From: Endozoicomonas sp965199185
GTDB taxonomy: Bacteria > Pseudomonadota > Gammaproteobacteria > Pseudomonadales > Endozoicomonadaceae
Length of the DNA stretch: 64,000 nt
NCBI GenBank assembly: GCA_965199185.1
Contig: CBDAQW010000040.1
Span: 62,001 to 126,000 of the forward strand
Direction of reading: 5' to 3'
Below are positions 56,584 to 64,000 of this stretch, one piece after another. The position numbers and the translations under genes were made by a program. The stretch's first letter is position 1, and every line of letters begins with the position of its first letter. The notes under the pieces were generated by a model. That model saw only the letters and a program-made list of their open reading frames with translations. It did no database searches and was not told the DNA's origin.

Positions 56584-56700
56584 GTACAAAGAAAACGGAC
56601 ACTTTATCGATACCACCGTGATAGAGTTTGAGAGCTTCAATAGCGGCATAATGGCGACGCCCCTTTTCATTGAGAGAGCGATTGAAAATTCTCGTACGCT
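56584..56700 (-). pseudogene. ISAzo13-type transposase N-terminal remnant
   Basis: The frame RSLNEKGRRHYAAIEALKLY, then HGGIDKVSVFF, matches the N-terminal region of ISAzo13-like transposases. It covers fewer than 40 codons, with no start and stops on both sides. A single terminal-repeat-like motif (GGAAGTTATTTTC, 56773) of element R4 lies close by. Confidence 0.5.
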
Positions 56701-56943
56701 TTTACTAACGAAGGATACGTAGTCATACGTTAACTCCAGCAATGGTTCAAAGTATTTACCATTATCTGAGAAGAGCAAATCAGGAAGTTATTTTCAAACC
56801 ATCCTTAATTAACCAGGCAAATGAAATCATTTATTTTATTCCATACATATCAAAAAAATTTATAACTATTTTTGGAATCAACTGAAGTCTATGGTATTCA
56901 GCCATTCGTACTTAACTTTGTATTTCAAGATTTATGTTTTCGA

Positions 56944-57981
56944 TTACTCATCTGCTTCTTTTGAGTCTACGAGGACAGCGCAATCGAACACTACATTTTT
57001 ATCTGATTCTGTCAACTTATTTCTTGTAGTTGGATAGCCTCCATTTTCAGGAATATATTCTAATTTTATGGGCAAATGATCATCATCCGATATGCATCTT
57101 ACGGTTAATAATGGTGACAATGATTTAATGTTATCCCACATATTTTTAAGGCGTTGTTTGTTATTTGACCCTGTGAAGCGATCTAAACACTCGGGATACC
57201 CTACTTCAATATTGGAAGGGAAGGCTACAATAGCGCAGTCATCATAGTCACAGAGATCTTTTACAAGTTCAAACTCTTCTCCTGATCGTTCAGTCCAATC
57301 GCCTTTTAAAAAAGTAAAATGATGCAATACTATTGTTTTTAATACATTAAATTTTTCCATATCATCATCTATTAATTTTCCTAAAAAACCCTTTAACTCA
57401 ACCCCATTGTAACATTCTGGATTTAATCCTTTTTCAAGAAGCATCTCCTTAAAATCTTGATCTAATTGCGACCCCACCCCCCAAGGCACTCGTTTATCAA
57501 TATCATCTCTTCTTGTAGGAATATGGCTTAGAAACATTTCTGGATTGGTAGAATCTTGAAGAGCATTTCGAACCAACTTCCACAAACCTTCTATATCTTC
57601 GTTCAAATCGATAACGAATACTCTTGTCGGGATACCAAAAGATCCATCTTTCTTTTGTGTTAGCTTTATCGCGTCTCTTAAACACTTAACACCGCCAGTG
57701 GCAACGATAGCATAAGCTTGACGTTTGTTTAGAGGTATATTCTGCTCTACAAAAGACTTAGGATCATTACCAACAGGTAGGAAATTCCATTAACCCTTTC
57801 CAACAGTGGTTCTGCGCAACCTGGACTCTTTTCGAACTCGATAGCCTTGCCATATTCGCTCAATTTCAGTGATTGAATCTTCATGCTTTTGATTCAAAAC
57901 AACATTACTATCTAGCCCGTCCTGTGGAAATATGTTGCTGGGGTTTGATGTTGTAGGCCCTGTAGGTAAATTTGTTATCAT
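56944..57981 (-). pseudogene. Unknown protein with N-terminal IQ-like motif (in-frame stop)
   Basis: One frame of 345 codons from ATG 57981 to the stop at 56944, broken only by TAA at 57790-57792 (GKG*WNFLPVGNDPKSFV). Residues 35-55 hold IERIWQGYRVRKESRLRR, which resembles IQ motifs that bind calmodulin in eukaryotes. The main part has a Rossmann-like look: QAYAIVATGGVKCLRDAI, then RVFVIDLNEDIEGLW. A methyltransferase or nucleotide-binding fold is possible but not shown. It is AT-rich, lies next to the NleB/SseK-like gene and has the same orientation. The function was not recognised; a host-directed effector is inferred from context. Confidence 0.6.
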
Positions 57982-58281
57982 TGAGACTTCCTCTTTTTAG
58001 AACTAGATAGAATATTTCTAAATGATATCTGTAACCTCACAAAACAAAAATTGCACTAAGGTAGTATCCATGAATAGCCTTAAGCTTTCACTATATGAAT
58101 CATGATTCTGAGAGTTTCTTTATATTGATATGCCCCCACTTTGCAAGCCGAATAACTTTTGTGTCCGCTCAAACAGTGGAACAAAGCATTAGCAAATCAC
58201 TTCTGACATAGCCCTCTGCCAATCTTTCTGAAACCGTTACTGAAATGACAGGTCAGCCTCAACAATCGTTGAAGACGTACT
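57982..58281. other. Upstream region of the IQ-motif gene, nothing recognised
   Basis: An AT-rich gap with no convincing frame. It should include the promoter for the minus-strand gene at 57981. Confidence 0.4.
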
Positions 58282-58464
58282 ACAAAATGGACGTTTTGCG
58301 GACACATGGGTAATTTAGAACAAATTAGCTAGAAAAAAGAAGGGGAAAAACAAGAAGATAAGGATACATAATGGCGGTGAGGGAGGGATTCGAACCCTCG
58401 ATACGGCTACAAACCGTATACTCCCTTAGCAGGGGAGCGCCTTCAGCCTCTCGGCCACCTCACC
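58282..58464. repeat. Direct repeat around tRNA-Ser, copy 1
   Basis: About 90 bp beside the tRNA-Ser 3' end (ACAAAATGGAC..., then GGACACATGGG and AAAAACAAG) plus the tRNA itself. The same block occurs in the same orientation at 60465-60648. The pattern resembles attachment-site or element-end duplication at a tRNA. Confidence 0.7.
58372..58464 (-). tRNA. tRNA-Ser (GCU), copy 1
   Basis: A 93-nt class II tRNA. The acceptor GGTGAGG pairs with CCTCACC, then discriminator G and an encoded CCA. The anticodon loop is CTGCTAA between CTCCC and GGGAG, the variable arm is long, and the T-loop is TTCGAAT. It is identical in body to the copy at 60556-60648. Confidence 0.97.
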
Positions 58465-58473
58465 GTTTCAAAA

Positions 58474-58550
58474 TGGCGCGCTCGGGAGGATTCGAACCTC
58501 CGACCGCCTGGTTCGTAGCCAGGTACTCTATCCAGCTGAGCTACGAGCGC
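58474..58550 (-). tRNA. tRNA-Arg (ACG), copy 1
   Basis: A 77-nt tRNA. Acceptor GCGCTCG/CGAGCGC with encoded CCA, anticodon loop CTACGAA between CCTGG and CCAGG. It is one of three identical tandem copies read on the minus strand ahead of tRNA-Ser. Confidence 0.97.
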
Positions 58551-58578
58551 GTAATTTGATAGTGCAAATTGTGAAATT

Positions 58579-58655
58579 TGGCGCGCTCGGGAGGATTCGA
58601 ACCTCCGACCGCCTGGTTCGTAGCCAGGTACTCTATCCAGCTGAGCTACGAGCGC
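58579..58655 (-). tRNA. tRNA-Arg (ACG), copy 2
   Basis: Same 77-nt structure as the copy at 58474, including the encoded CCA. It is separated from that copy by 28 nt. Confidence 0.97.
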
Positions 58656-58747
58656 GCTAATTTAAATTTCGAGACTTTCTCACCCGTCTCGAACGGTGTG
58701 CAAGATAATAAAAACATGATGTTTCGTCAACCTTGCTTTGTTGACTA

Positions 58748-58824
58748 TGGCGCGCTCGGGAGGATTCGAACCTCCGACCGCCTGGTTCGTAGCCAGGTAC
58801 TCTATCCAGCTGAGCTACGAGCGC
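58748..58824 (-). tRNA. tRNA-Arg (ACG), copy 3
   Basis: Same structure and encoded CCA as the other two. It is the 5'-most gene of the Arg-Arg-Arg-Ser transcription order. Confidence 0.97.
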
Positions 58825-59127
58825 CCTGCGTCAACGAGATCGAACTATAGAGATTTCATCAGGGCGAGTCAAATAAGCATTTCACGCATGGCTGAAAAAA
58901 TCCTATAACTCCGAATTTTCTTCTAAAATCTGGACACATCTTACCACCCTGACGTTATGAACAAGGGTTAAAGCCGTTAATGAGGCAAACGATTTGCTTT
59001 TCAAAACCTGTCGAGAACCATGATACAGTGATGTGTGAGTTCATATCCCGAGAGCGCAATCAACCGCTTTGCTTCATGACTAAAAATACAATTATCCCAA
59101 ATTTCCTTCACTCGATTCCTTTTAAAA

Positions 59128-60047
59128 ATGAGCACCCACTTGCGGTCAGAAAACGCCTTTACAACGACATTGGTTTTAAGCGTTCATCACGTTACTACTA
59201 GTCACCGGCTGTCAAAGCGCTCCGCCTCCGAAACACAGCACAGTAAAGTTGCCACAACACCTGAGCGAAAGCACATTTACCTTTCCTCTACCTATCTATA
59301 CCTTACACCCAAGCACACCCGCTTCCAGCGATACTATCAGAGTGTATATTGAAGGGGATGGTAGAGCATGGATAAAAACCGGGCGACCATCAACAGACCC
59401 CCACCCCGCATAGACGACTCATGCATTCTTTAATGTCCCGCGACCCCAAAAGGGACATCGCCTATATTGCACGACCATGCCAGTATATACAGAACGATCT
59501 TTGCAGCGTGGATGTATGGACGTATTGACCGATACAGTCAACAGGCCCATCAATAGCATCAATAAAGCCATCGATACTATTAAGCATCATGGTGGATATA
59601 AGAAGATTCAACTTATTGGTTATTCTGGGGGCGCCACCATCGCACTTCTGGTCGCCGCACTGCGAGACGATATTGAGTCAATACGAACCCTTGCCGGAAA
59701 CCTTTCACCTGAGTTCACCAACCGTTTCCACAATGTCTCTCCGATGCCTTCTGCCCTTGAACCCGTCGATTTCAAACAGCAAACTTCAATCTATTCCACA
59801 AATTCATTATTTTGGCTTTAAAGATCGATTAATCCCAGCAGGCATCAGCCAACATTACCTACGCCACTTCACTCACCGAGAGTGCATTAAAATAACAGGC
59901 ATACCAGCAGACCACTACTCAGGATGGAGCAAAGAATGGCAACACTTACTCAGTGAACAGCCGGGGCTGCTCAAGCAGAAATCAATAAAAACAGACTTTG
60001 AAAAGACAGATAAGACTTACGCATTAACAGAATGCTCTGAAGTTTGA
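59128..60047 (+). pseudogene. Alpha/beta-hydrolase lipoprotein, multiply frameshifted
   Basis: Pieces in successive frames suggest one gene. A lipobox-like TGCQSAPPPKHS lies near 59205, followed by DTIRVYIEGDGRAWIKTG, then SRDPKRDIAYIARPCQYIQN, the nucleophile elbow IQLIGYSGGATIALLVAALR near 59620, and a C-terminal part, QIHYFGFKDRLIPAGISQHY and ADHYSGWSKEW, with plausible Asp and His residues. At least four frame changes are needed, plus a stop near 59415. It would have been an exported serine hydrolase. It lies between the tRNA-Arg genes and the second tRNA-Ser. Confidence 0.7.
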
Positions 60048-60376
60048 TAATCGCCATAAATGGCCACCTTTCAAGGATGAAAGTGAGAAGTATTACTCGC
60101 CCGATAACTGCACAATGTTCACTTCCACAACACACGGTATTTCTGATCATTGAGTCAAAACAACCAACGTGAACAAGGCTGGCAGACTTCCTTGAAATGT
60201 TAATAGAAGTGCTGATATGGGGCTCATGTTTGCAGCTGAGAAAAACAGGACGGTATCACTGGAAAAAGGTCAGTGGCAGCAGGTTCAAGACCCTGAGATT
60301 CCAGACGATGGCCCGGATGCCTGGCTTAAAGATTTTGGCAAGATCAGGTTGTTCCGGACGATGCTAAAAGCCCGTC
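60048..60376 (+). other. Gap with a transposase-like fragment
   Basis: From about 60230 a short frame reads AAEKNRTVSLEKGQWQQVQD, then DAWLKDFGKIRLFRTM. It looks like a piece of a mobile-element protein, family not identified. The rest shows nothing. Confidence 0.35.
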
Positions 60377-60480
60377 CTCGGACACTCTGACATCAAGATG
60401 ACCGAGAAGTACGCAAAATTCAGCAAAGATCACTTAAAAGACGCTGTTAGTCTACATCCGATAAACAAAATGGACACTTT
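60377..60480 (+). pseudogene. Tyrosine recombinase (integrase) C-terminal fragment
   Basis: LGHSDIKMTEKYAKFSKDHL, then KDAVSLHPINKMDTLW, matches the conserved C-terminus of tyrosine integrases: the LGH motif and the TEKYAKFS catalytic-Tyr region. No upstream domain is present. It converges on the 3' end of tRNA-Ser copy 2, the usual place for an integrase at a tRNA attachment site. Confidence 0.7.
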
Positions 60481-60648
60481 ATGGGACACATGGGCAATTT
60501 GGCACAAATTATCCAGAAAAAAGAAGAGGAAAAACAAGGAGATAGAAGTATATAATGGCGGTGAGGGAGGGATTCGAACCCTCGATACGGCTACAAACCG
60601 TATACTCCCTTAGCAGGGGAGCGCCTTCAGCCTCTCGGCCACCTCACC
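60465..60648. repeat. Direct repeat around tRNA-Ser, copy 2
   Basis: The counterpart of 58282-58464. The two copies bracket 2.1 kb with three tRNA-Arg genes, the hydrolase pseudogene and the integrase fragment. Confidence 0.7.
60556..60648 (-). tRNA. tRNA-Ser (GCU), copy 2
   Basis: A 93-nt tRNA with encoded CCA, the same in body as the copy at 58372. It follows csrA, the position conserved in gammaproteobacteria (lysC-csrA-tRNA-Ser). Confidence 0.97.
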
Positions 60649-60819
60649 GTTAACGGAAGCTATATTACCTTGAAGGCATTGAATTGCAAGCTTTTTATAA
60701 CCAACCCCGCCAGTAAAACATGCGCTTTAAATAATAAAAAACCCGGGACAACCGGGCACTCCTAAGGCAATCTCACTACTTACTCAGTACACTCTACAAC
60801 TGAGCTCGCAGAAGACTAT

Positions 60820-61024
60820 TCAGTAACTGTCAGATACTGAAGACGCACTGTCGTGCTCTTTCTCTTTTTGGATACGCTGGTAAATCTCTTCACGGTGTAC
60901 GGCCACTTCCTTAGGAGCGTTTACACCAATTCGAACCTGATTACCTTTCACACCCAGAACAGTCACAGTGACCTCGTCCCCGACCATCAGGGTTTCTCCC
61001 TACGCGGCGAGTCAGAATCAGCAT
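60820..61024 (-). CDS. csrA: Carbon storage regulator CsrA, one-base insertion
   Basis: AAGGAG lies 6 nt before ATG 61024. The frame starts MLILTRRVG, but one extra base (near 60997) breaks it. After it, the CsrA sequence continues: ETLMVGDEVTVTVLGVKG, then RIGVNAPKEVAVHREEIYQR and a C-terminal tail to TGA at 60820. The span is 205 nt (68 codons plus 1). CsrA is a small dimeric RNA-binding regulator of translation. The lysC-csrA-tRNA-Ser order confirms identity. The insertion may be an assembly error or true damage. Confidence 0.88.
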
Positions 61025-61445
61025 TACAATCTCCTTATTTACATCTCTTTTAAGTCAACAACCGTCAATTCTGAGCTCGGTGGTCATTGGCAATGTCATT
61101 GAAAGCCTGTTCTGACGATTTACCAAGAACCCTAATTAAGAATGCTATTCTTTGCCAGAATCAAGAATGAAGGATACTCCCCCTCTTTGCAGCAACTGAT
61201 TATAGCAACTGACGCACTCAGTTCAGGCAAGTAAGTATATCTCAGCTCACCGGTTTATGCTTAAGAATTATTCAGCAAACCAAGTCTAGTCACCAAAAGC
61301 AGCATTTCCATTCGTACTTTTACCTGAGAGATAATGAAAACACCGGGCGAATCAAGACTCCACCTCAGTTAGTAATATGTTGGGCAATTCCAACACAACC
61401 TCGATAAGCTCATAAGCCTAGTAGAGGATGGCCAATCCTGCCCGA
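61025..61445. other. csrA upstream region, nothing recognised
   Basis: A 0.4-kb gap between lysC and csrA. It should contain the csrA promoters. No coding frame or repeat seen elsewhere in the window was found. Confidence 0.4.
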
Positions 61446-62708
61446 TTATATTGCTTCCGATAGTTTAGACCTCGTTTGTTTCAACTGGTTCCCTGTCGAG
61501 TTCAAAAGCCGGAATGCAGAGCCCCGTACCGCCAGCTCAAGATATTTTTCTGCAATAATGACCGACACCTTGATCTCAGACGTCGAGATAATCTGGATGT
61601 TGATTCCCTCCGCGGCCAGAGCTTCAAACATGGTACTTGCCACCCCAGCATGAGAGCGCATACCAACACCGACGATAGACACTTTGGCTATCTTGGAATC
61701 CCCATCCTGCTCGCGGGCACCAAGTTCTTCAACAATTTGCTGAACCACTTTCTGAGTGCGTTCGTAGTCATTGCGATGGACTGTGAAAGTGAAGTCAGTG
61801 GTACGATCGTCTGCCACGTTTTGGACAATCATATCCACTTCAATATTGGCCCGACTGATTGGCCCCAGAATTCTGGAAGCGACACCCGGAATATCTGGCA
61901 CTCCTTTTACAGTCAGCTTGGCTTCATCTCTATTGAATGCAATGCCGGATACAACCGGTGCCTCCATAGCGTGCTCCTCATCAAGCGTTATCAAAGTTCC
62001 AGGGCCATCCTGGAAGGTGTGTAAAACTCTTAAATTGACGTTATATTTGCCAGCAAACTCCACCGCTCTGATCTGCAGAACCTTGGAGCCGAGACTGGCC
62101 ATTTCGAGCATTTCTTCAAAGGTAATCTTATCGAGTCGACGAGCATCTTCGACCACCCTCGGATCAGTGGTGTAGACACCATCCACATCGGTGTAAATCT
62201 GACACTCATCGGCCTGCAGGGCAGCAGCCAGAGCTACAGCCGTAGTATCTGAACCACCACGACCCAGGGTCGTGATATTGCCGTTATCATCTTTACCCTG
62301 AAAACCTGCCACAACGATGACGCGCCCCTGATCAAGATCACGGCGCATGTTGTCGGTCTCAATGTGTTGAATACGCGCTTTGGTATGCGCGTTATCGGTA
62401 GTGATCGCTACCTGAGAACCTGTATAGGATACAGCCGGACAGTCACGCTCATTCAGCGCCATGCTCAGCAACCCTATAGTCACTTGTTCACCGGTGGACA
62501 GAATAACATCCATCTCCCGCGGCGTAGGGCGGGACTGCATACTATTGGCCAGTTCTACCAGCCGGTTGGTTTCCCCACTCATGGCAGACACAACAACGAC
62601 AACATCATGCCCCTGATCGCGGAATCCTTTTACCTTATCGGCTACCCCCTGAATGCGTTCGGGGGTGCCCACGGAGGTGCCGCCAAATTTTTGTACTAAC
62701 AGCGCCAT
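61446..62708 (-). CDS. lysC: Aspartokinase
   Basis: A 420-residue monofunctional aspartokinase phosphorylating aspartate at the head of the Lys/Met/Thr/DAP pathway. The kinase start is ALLVQKFGGTSVG, later TLGRGGSDTTAVALAAAL. Two C-terminal ACT domains follow (VKGVPDIPGVASRILGPIS and VSIVGVGMRSHAGVASTMF), suggesting feedback control by lysine or threonine. It lies between alaS and csrA as in Pseudomonas. The asd product acts next in the pathway. Confidence 0.95.
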   Translation of the reverse strand: MALLVQKFGGTSVGTPERIQGVADKVKGFRDQGHDVVVVVSAMSGETNRLVELANSMQSRPTPREMDVILSTGEQVTIGLLSMALNERDCPAVSYTGSQVAITTDNAHTKARIQHIETDNMRRDLDQGRVIVVAGFQGKDDNGNITTLGRGGSDTTAVALAAALQADECQIYTDVDGVYTTDPRVVEDARRLDKITFEEMLEMASLGSKVLQIRAVEFAGKYNVNLRVLHTFQDGPGTLITLDEEHAMEAPVVSGIAFNRDEAKLTVKGVPDIPGVASRILGPISRANIEVDMIVQNVADDRTTDFTFTVHRNDYERTQKVVQQIVEELGAREQDGDSKIAKVSIVGVGMRSHAGVASTMFEALAAEGINIQIISTSEIKVSVIIAEKYLELAVRGSAFRLLNSTGNQLKQTRSKLSEAI

Positions 62709-62761
62709 TTTATAATTTCTACTTCATCTGCTGTGATTGAAGGCTGGCCCGTGGCAAACAG

Positions 62762-62888
62762 TTAAGGGGAACAGCAACGTAAAATTTACCGAAAACTCCG
62801 TTTATCCTGAGCTTGTCGAAGGATGCTATGCAAGCACTTCGACAGGCTCAGTACGAACGGTGGTAAACTTTGTACTACCACTCTCCTA
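62762..62888. repeat. Interspersed repeat R2, copy 2
   Basis: The inverse match of 9486-9612, including GAAAACTCCGTTTATCCTGA and TACGAACGGTGGTAAA with the CTTGTCGAAG/CTTCGACAGG core. It lies between alaS and lysC. Confidence 0.72.
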
Positions 62889-62961
62889 AGAATCAGTTTC
62901 TTTGAGCTCCCGAGCCGAGCAGAAAACTTAACATGATTAAGCTCGTGTTCCTATGGTTAAC

Positions 62962-63000
62962 GACAATAAAAACGGGCATTAAAGCCCGTTTTTATTGTTA
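62962..63000. terminator. Strong bidirectional terminator after alaS
   Basis: ACAATAAAAACGGGC pairs with GCCCGTTTTTATTGT around a 6-nt loop, so each strand has a T-run. It lies 22 nt beyond the alaS stop. Confidence 0.9.
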
Positions 63001-63021
63001 CTTAACGCATAAGCAGAGAGT

Positions 63022-64000
63022 TTACACCCTCTTTTCAAGCCATGCAGAAATACTTTCCAAAGCCGCTTGCAAATTTTCTGGCTGAGAGCCGCCGCCCTGA
63101 GCAAAATCCGGACGACCACCACCTTTGCCACCCAACTGTTCAGCAACCATCTTCAACAAGTCACCGGCTTTTACCTTTCCGGTCAAATCTTTGGTAACCC
63201 CCGCAGCCAAGGGCACTTTTGCTCCAGACTTAGTTGCCAGGAAAACAATACCCGAACCCAATTTTGCCTTAAGCTGATCCACCATATCCCGCAGGGATTT
63301 TGGATCAACACCTTCAAGCTCGGTGGCCAGAACTTTTACCCCATTAATCTCAACGGCTTTGGAGATCAGATCAGCACTGCCCGCGCTTGCCAGTTTCTGC
63401 TTCAGCTGTTGCAATTCTTTTTTCAAGATCACGATTACGTTCCAGCAAAGAAGCAACCTTGCCTTGCACATTATCACGGGAACCTTTCACCAGCTCAGCA
63501 ACAGACGACAGTGTATTAGCAAGAGACACCTGATAGTCATCCGCACCAACGCCAGTCACTGCTTCAATTCGACGAACACCCGCAGCAATACCCGACTCGG
63601 CAACAACACGGAACGACCCAATATCGCCTGTACGTGCAGCATGAATACCACCACAGAGCTCCACCGAGAAGTTATCAGTCCCCATCGTCAGTACACGAAC
63701 TTCATCGGAATATTTTTCACCAAACAGCGCCATCGCACCGGCATTTTTGGCGGATTCCATATCCATCAACTCGGTTTTTACCGGCGTATTAGCTCGAATC
63801 TGTTCATTCACCAGGCGCTCGGTTTCTTTCAGTTCTTCCGGCGTTACCGCCTCAAAATGAGAGAAGTCGAAACGCAAGCGCTCAGGATTCACCAGCGAAC
63901 CCTTCTGCGTCACATGTTCACCAAGCACTTTGCGCAGTGCAGCATGCAGTATATGTGTGGCCGAGTGATTTAAAGACGTCGCCTGACGCTCATCAGCATT
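63022..64000 (-). CDS. alaS: Alanyl-tRNA synthetase, C-terminal part (5' end outside window, frameshift)
   Basis: The visible part begins inside the editing domain (NHSATHILHAALRKVLGEHV), with CGGIHAARTGDIGSF at the zinc site, and runs through a coiled coil into the C-terminal domain (GGKGGGRPDFAQGGG). The run at 63418-63423 is six A on the coding strand; five would give DLEKELQQLKQKL and one continuous frame. The frame to 63371 and the frame from 63477 otherwise overlap as two pieces. AlaS charges tRNA-Ala and is essential, so an intact gene is expected in the living cell. Assembly error, slippage or a true lesion are the options. Confidence 0.9.

Noticed and set aside
56497..56778. 93-codon minus-strand frame
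   Set aside because: The recognisable ISAzo13-like remnant reads in a different frame; this one has no family pattern.
58371..58850. Frames reading GGFEPPTAWFVARYSIQLSYE across the tRNA cluster
   Set aside because: Classic false proteins made by translating tRNA-Ser and tRNA-Arg genes.
60853..61053. 66-codon plus-strand frame at csrA
   Set aside because: Shadow of the frameshifted csrA on the opposite strand.
1..64000. CRISPR array or restriction/defence operon
   Set aside because: No regularly spaced short repeats with unique spacers and no cas, restriction or retron genes were seen; the repeats found have MITE-like ends and target duplications.

Overview
The window looks like a chromosome segment of a host-associated marine gammaproteobacterium, most plausibly Endozoicomonadaceae (Oceanospirillales). 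That placement is inferred. Several housekeeping blocks follow Pseudomonas-like gene order: comEC / tolQ-exbD-lpxK-trm112-kdsB-ptp-murB, leuCDB-asd-usg-fimV, and alaS-lysC-csrA-tRNA-Ser-tRNA-Arg. Between them lie islands with secreted ankyrin proteins, a type III effector-like glycosyltransferase, several IS families and small repeats.

Layout. 1-9.5 kb: two copies of an unusual ankyrin plus FAD/NAD(P)-binding (NAD_binding_9-like) protein. Copy 1 is broken by several frameshifts. Copy 2 has its secreted N-terminal half separated by an IS4-type element (target duplication AAGTAC) and has an A-run slip near its 3' end. 9.9-17.8 kb: glpR, then the murB-ptp-kdsB-trm112-lpxK-exbD-tolQ envelope operon and comEC, with a perfect 48-bp palindrome between tolQ and comEC. 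18-27.2 kb: a DUF2062 gene, an ISAzo13-like remnant with an IS630 element inside it, a glycine-betaine cluster (BCCT-like transporter, betA, betB) and an IS4 element, occupying the place where lolE would be expected beside lolD-lolC. 29.4-35 kb: accessory genes (secreted ankyrin-like protein, GNAT-like protein, HEPN-motif protein) around a 5'-nucleotidase. 35-39.4 kb: a MelR-like regulator divergent from galETK. 39.9-49.5 kb: fimV, usg, asd, leuBDC and a LysR regulator. 49.6-55.3 kb: trkH, an acyl-CoA ligase, aroC and prmB. 55.4-58 kb: an NleB/SseK-like effector gene and an unknown gene with an IQ-like motif, both damaged. 58.3-60.7 kb: two tRNA-Ser(GCU) copies flanking three tRNA-Arg(ACG) genes, a hydrolase pseudogene and an integrase tail. 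60.8-64 kb: csrA, lysC and alaS (5' part outside the window).

Three features stand out. (1) A MITE family has three copies, each with 19-bp terminal repeats and its own 7-8 bp target duplication; the copies sit between betB and betA, on the fimV stop codon, and in the leuC/LysR divergent control region. (2) Single-base indels, many in short A/T runs, occur in accessory genes and also in csrA and alaS. This implies either real slippage and decay or residual assembly error, and it affects how every pseudogene call here should be read. (3) Candidate host-directed proteins (Ank-oxidoreductase, NleB/SseK-like, IQ-motif protein, GNAT-like protein) cluster with mobile DNA.

All calls come from reading the sequence and translations by eye. 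No database search or structure prediction was run.
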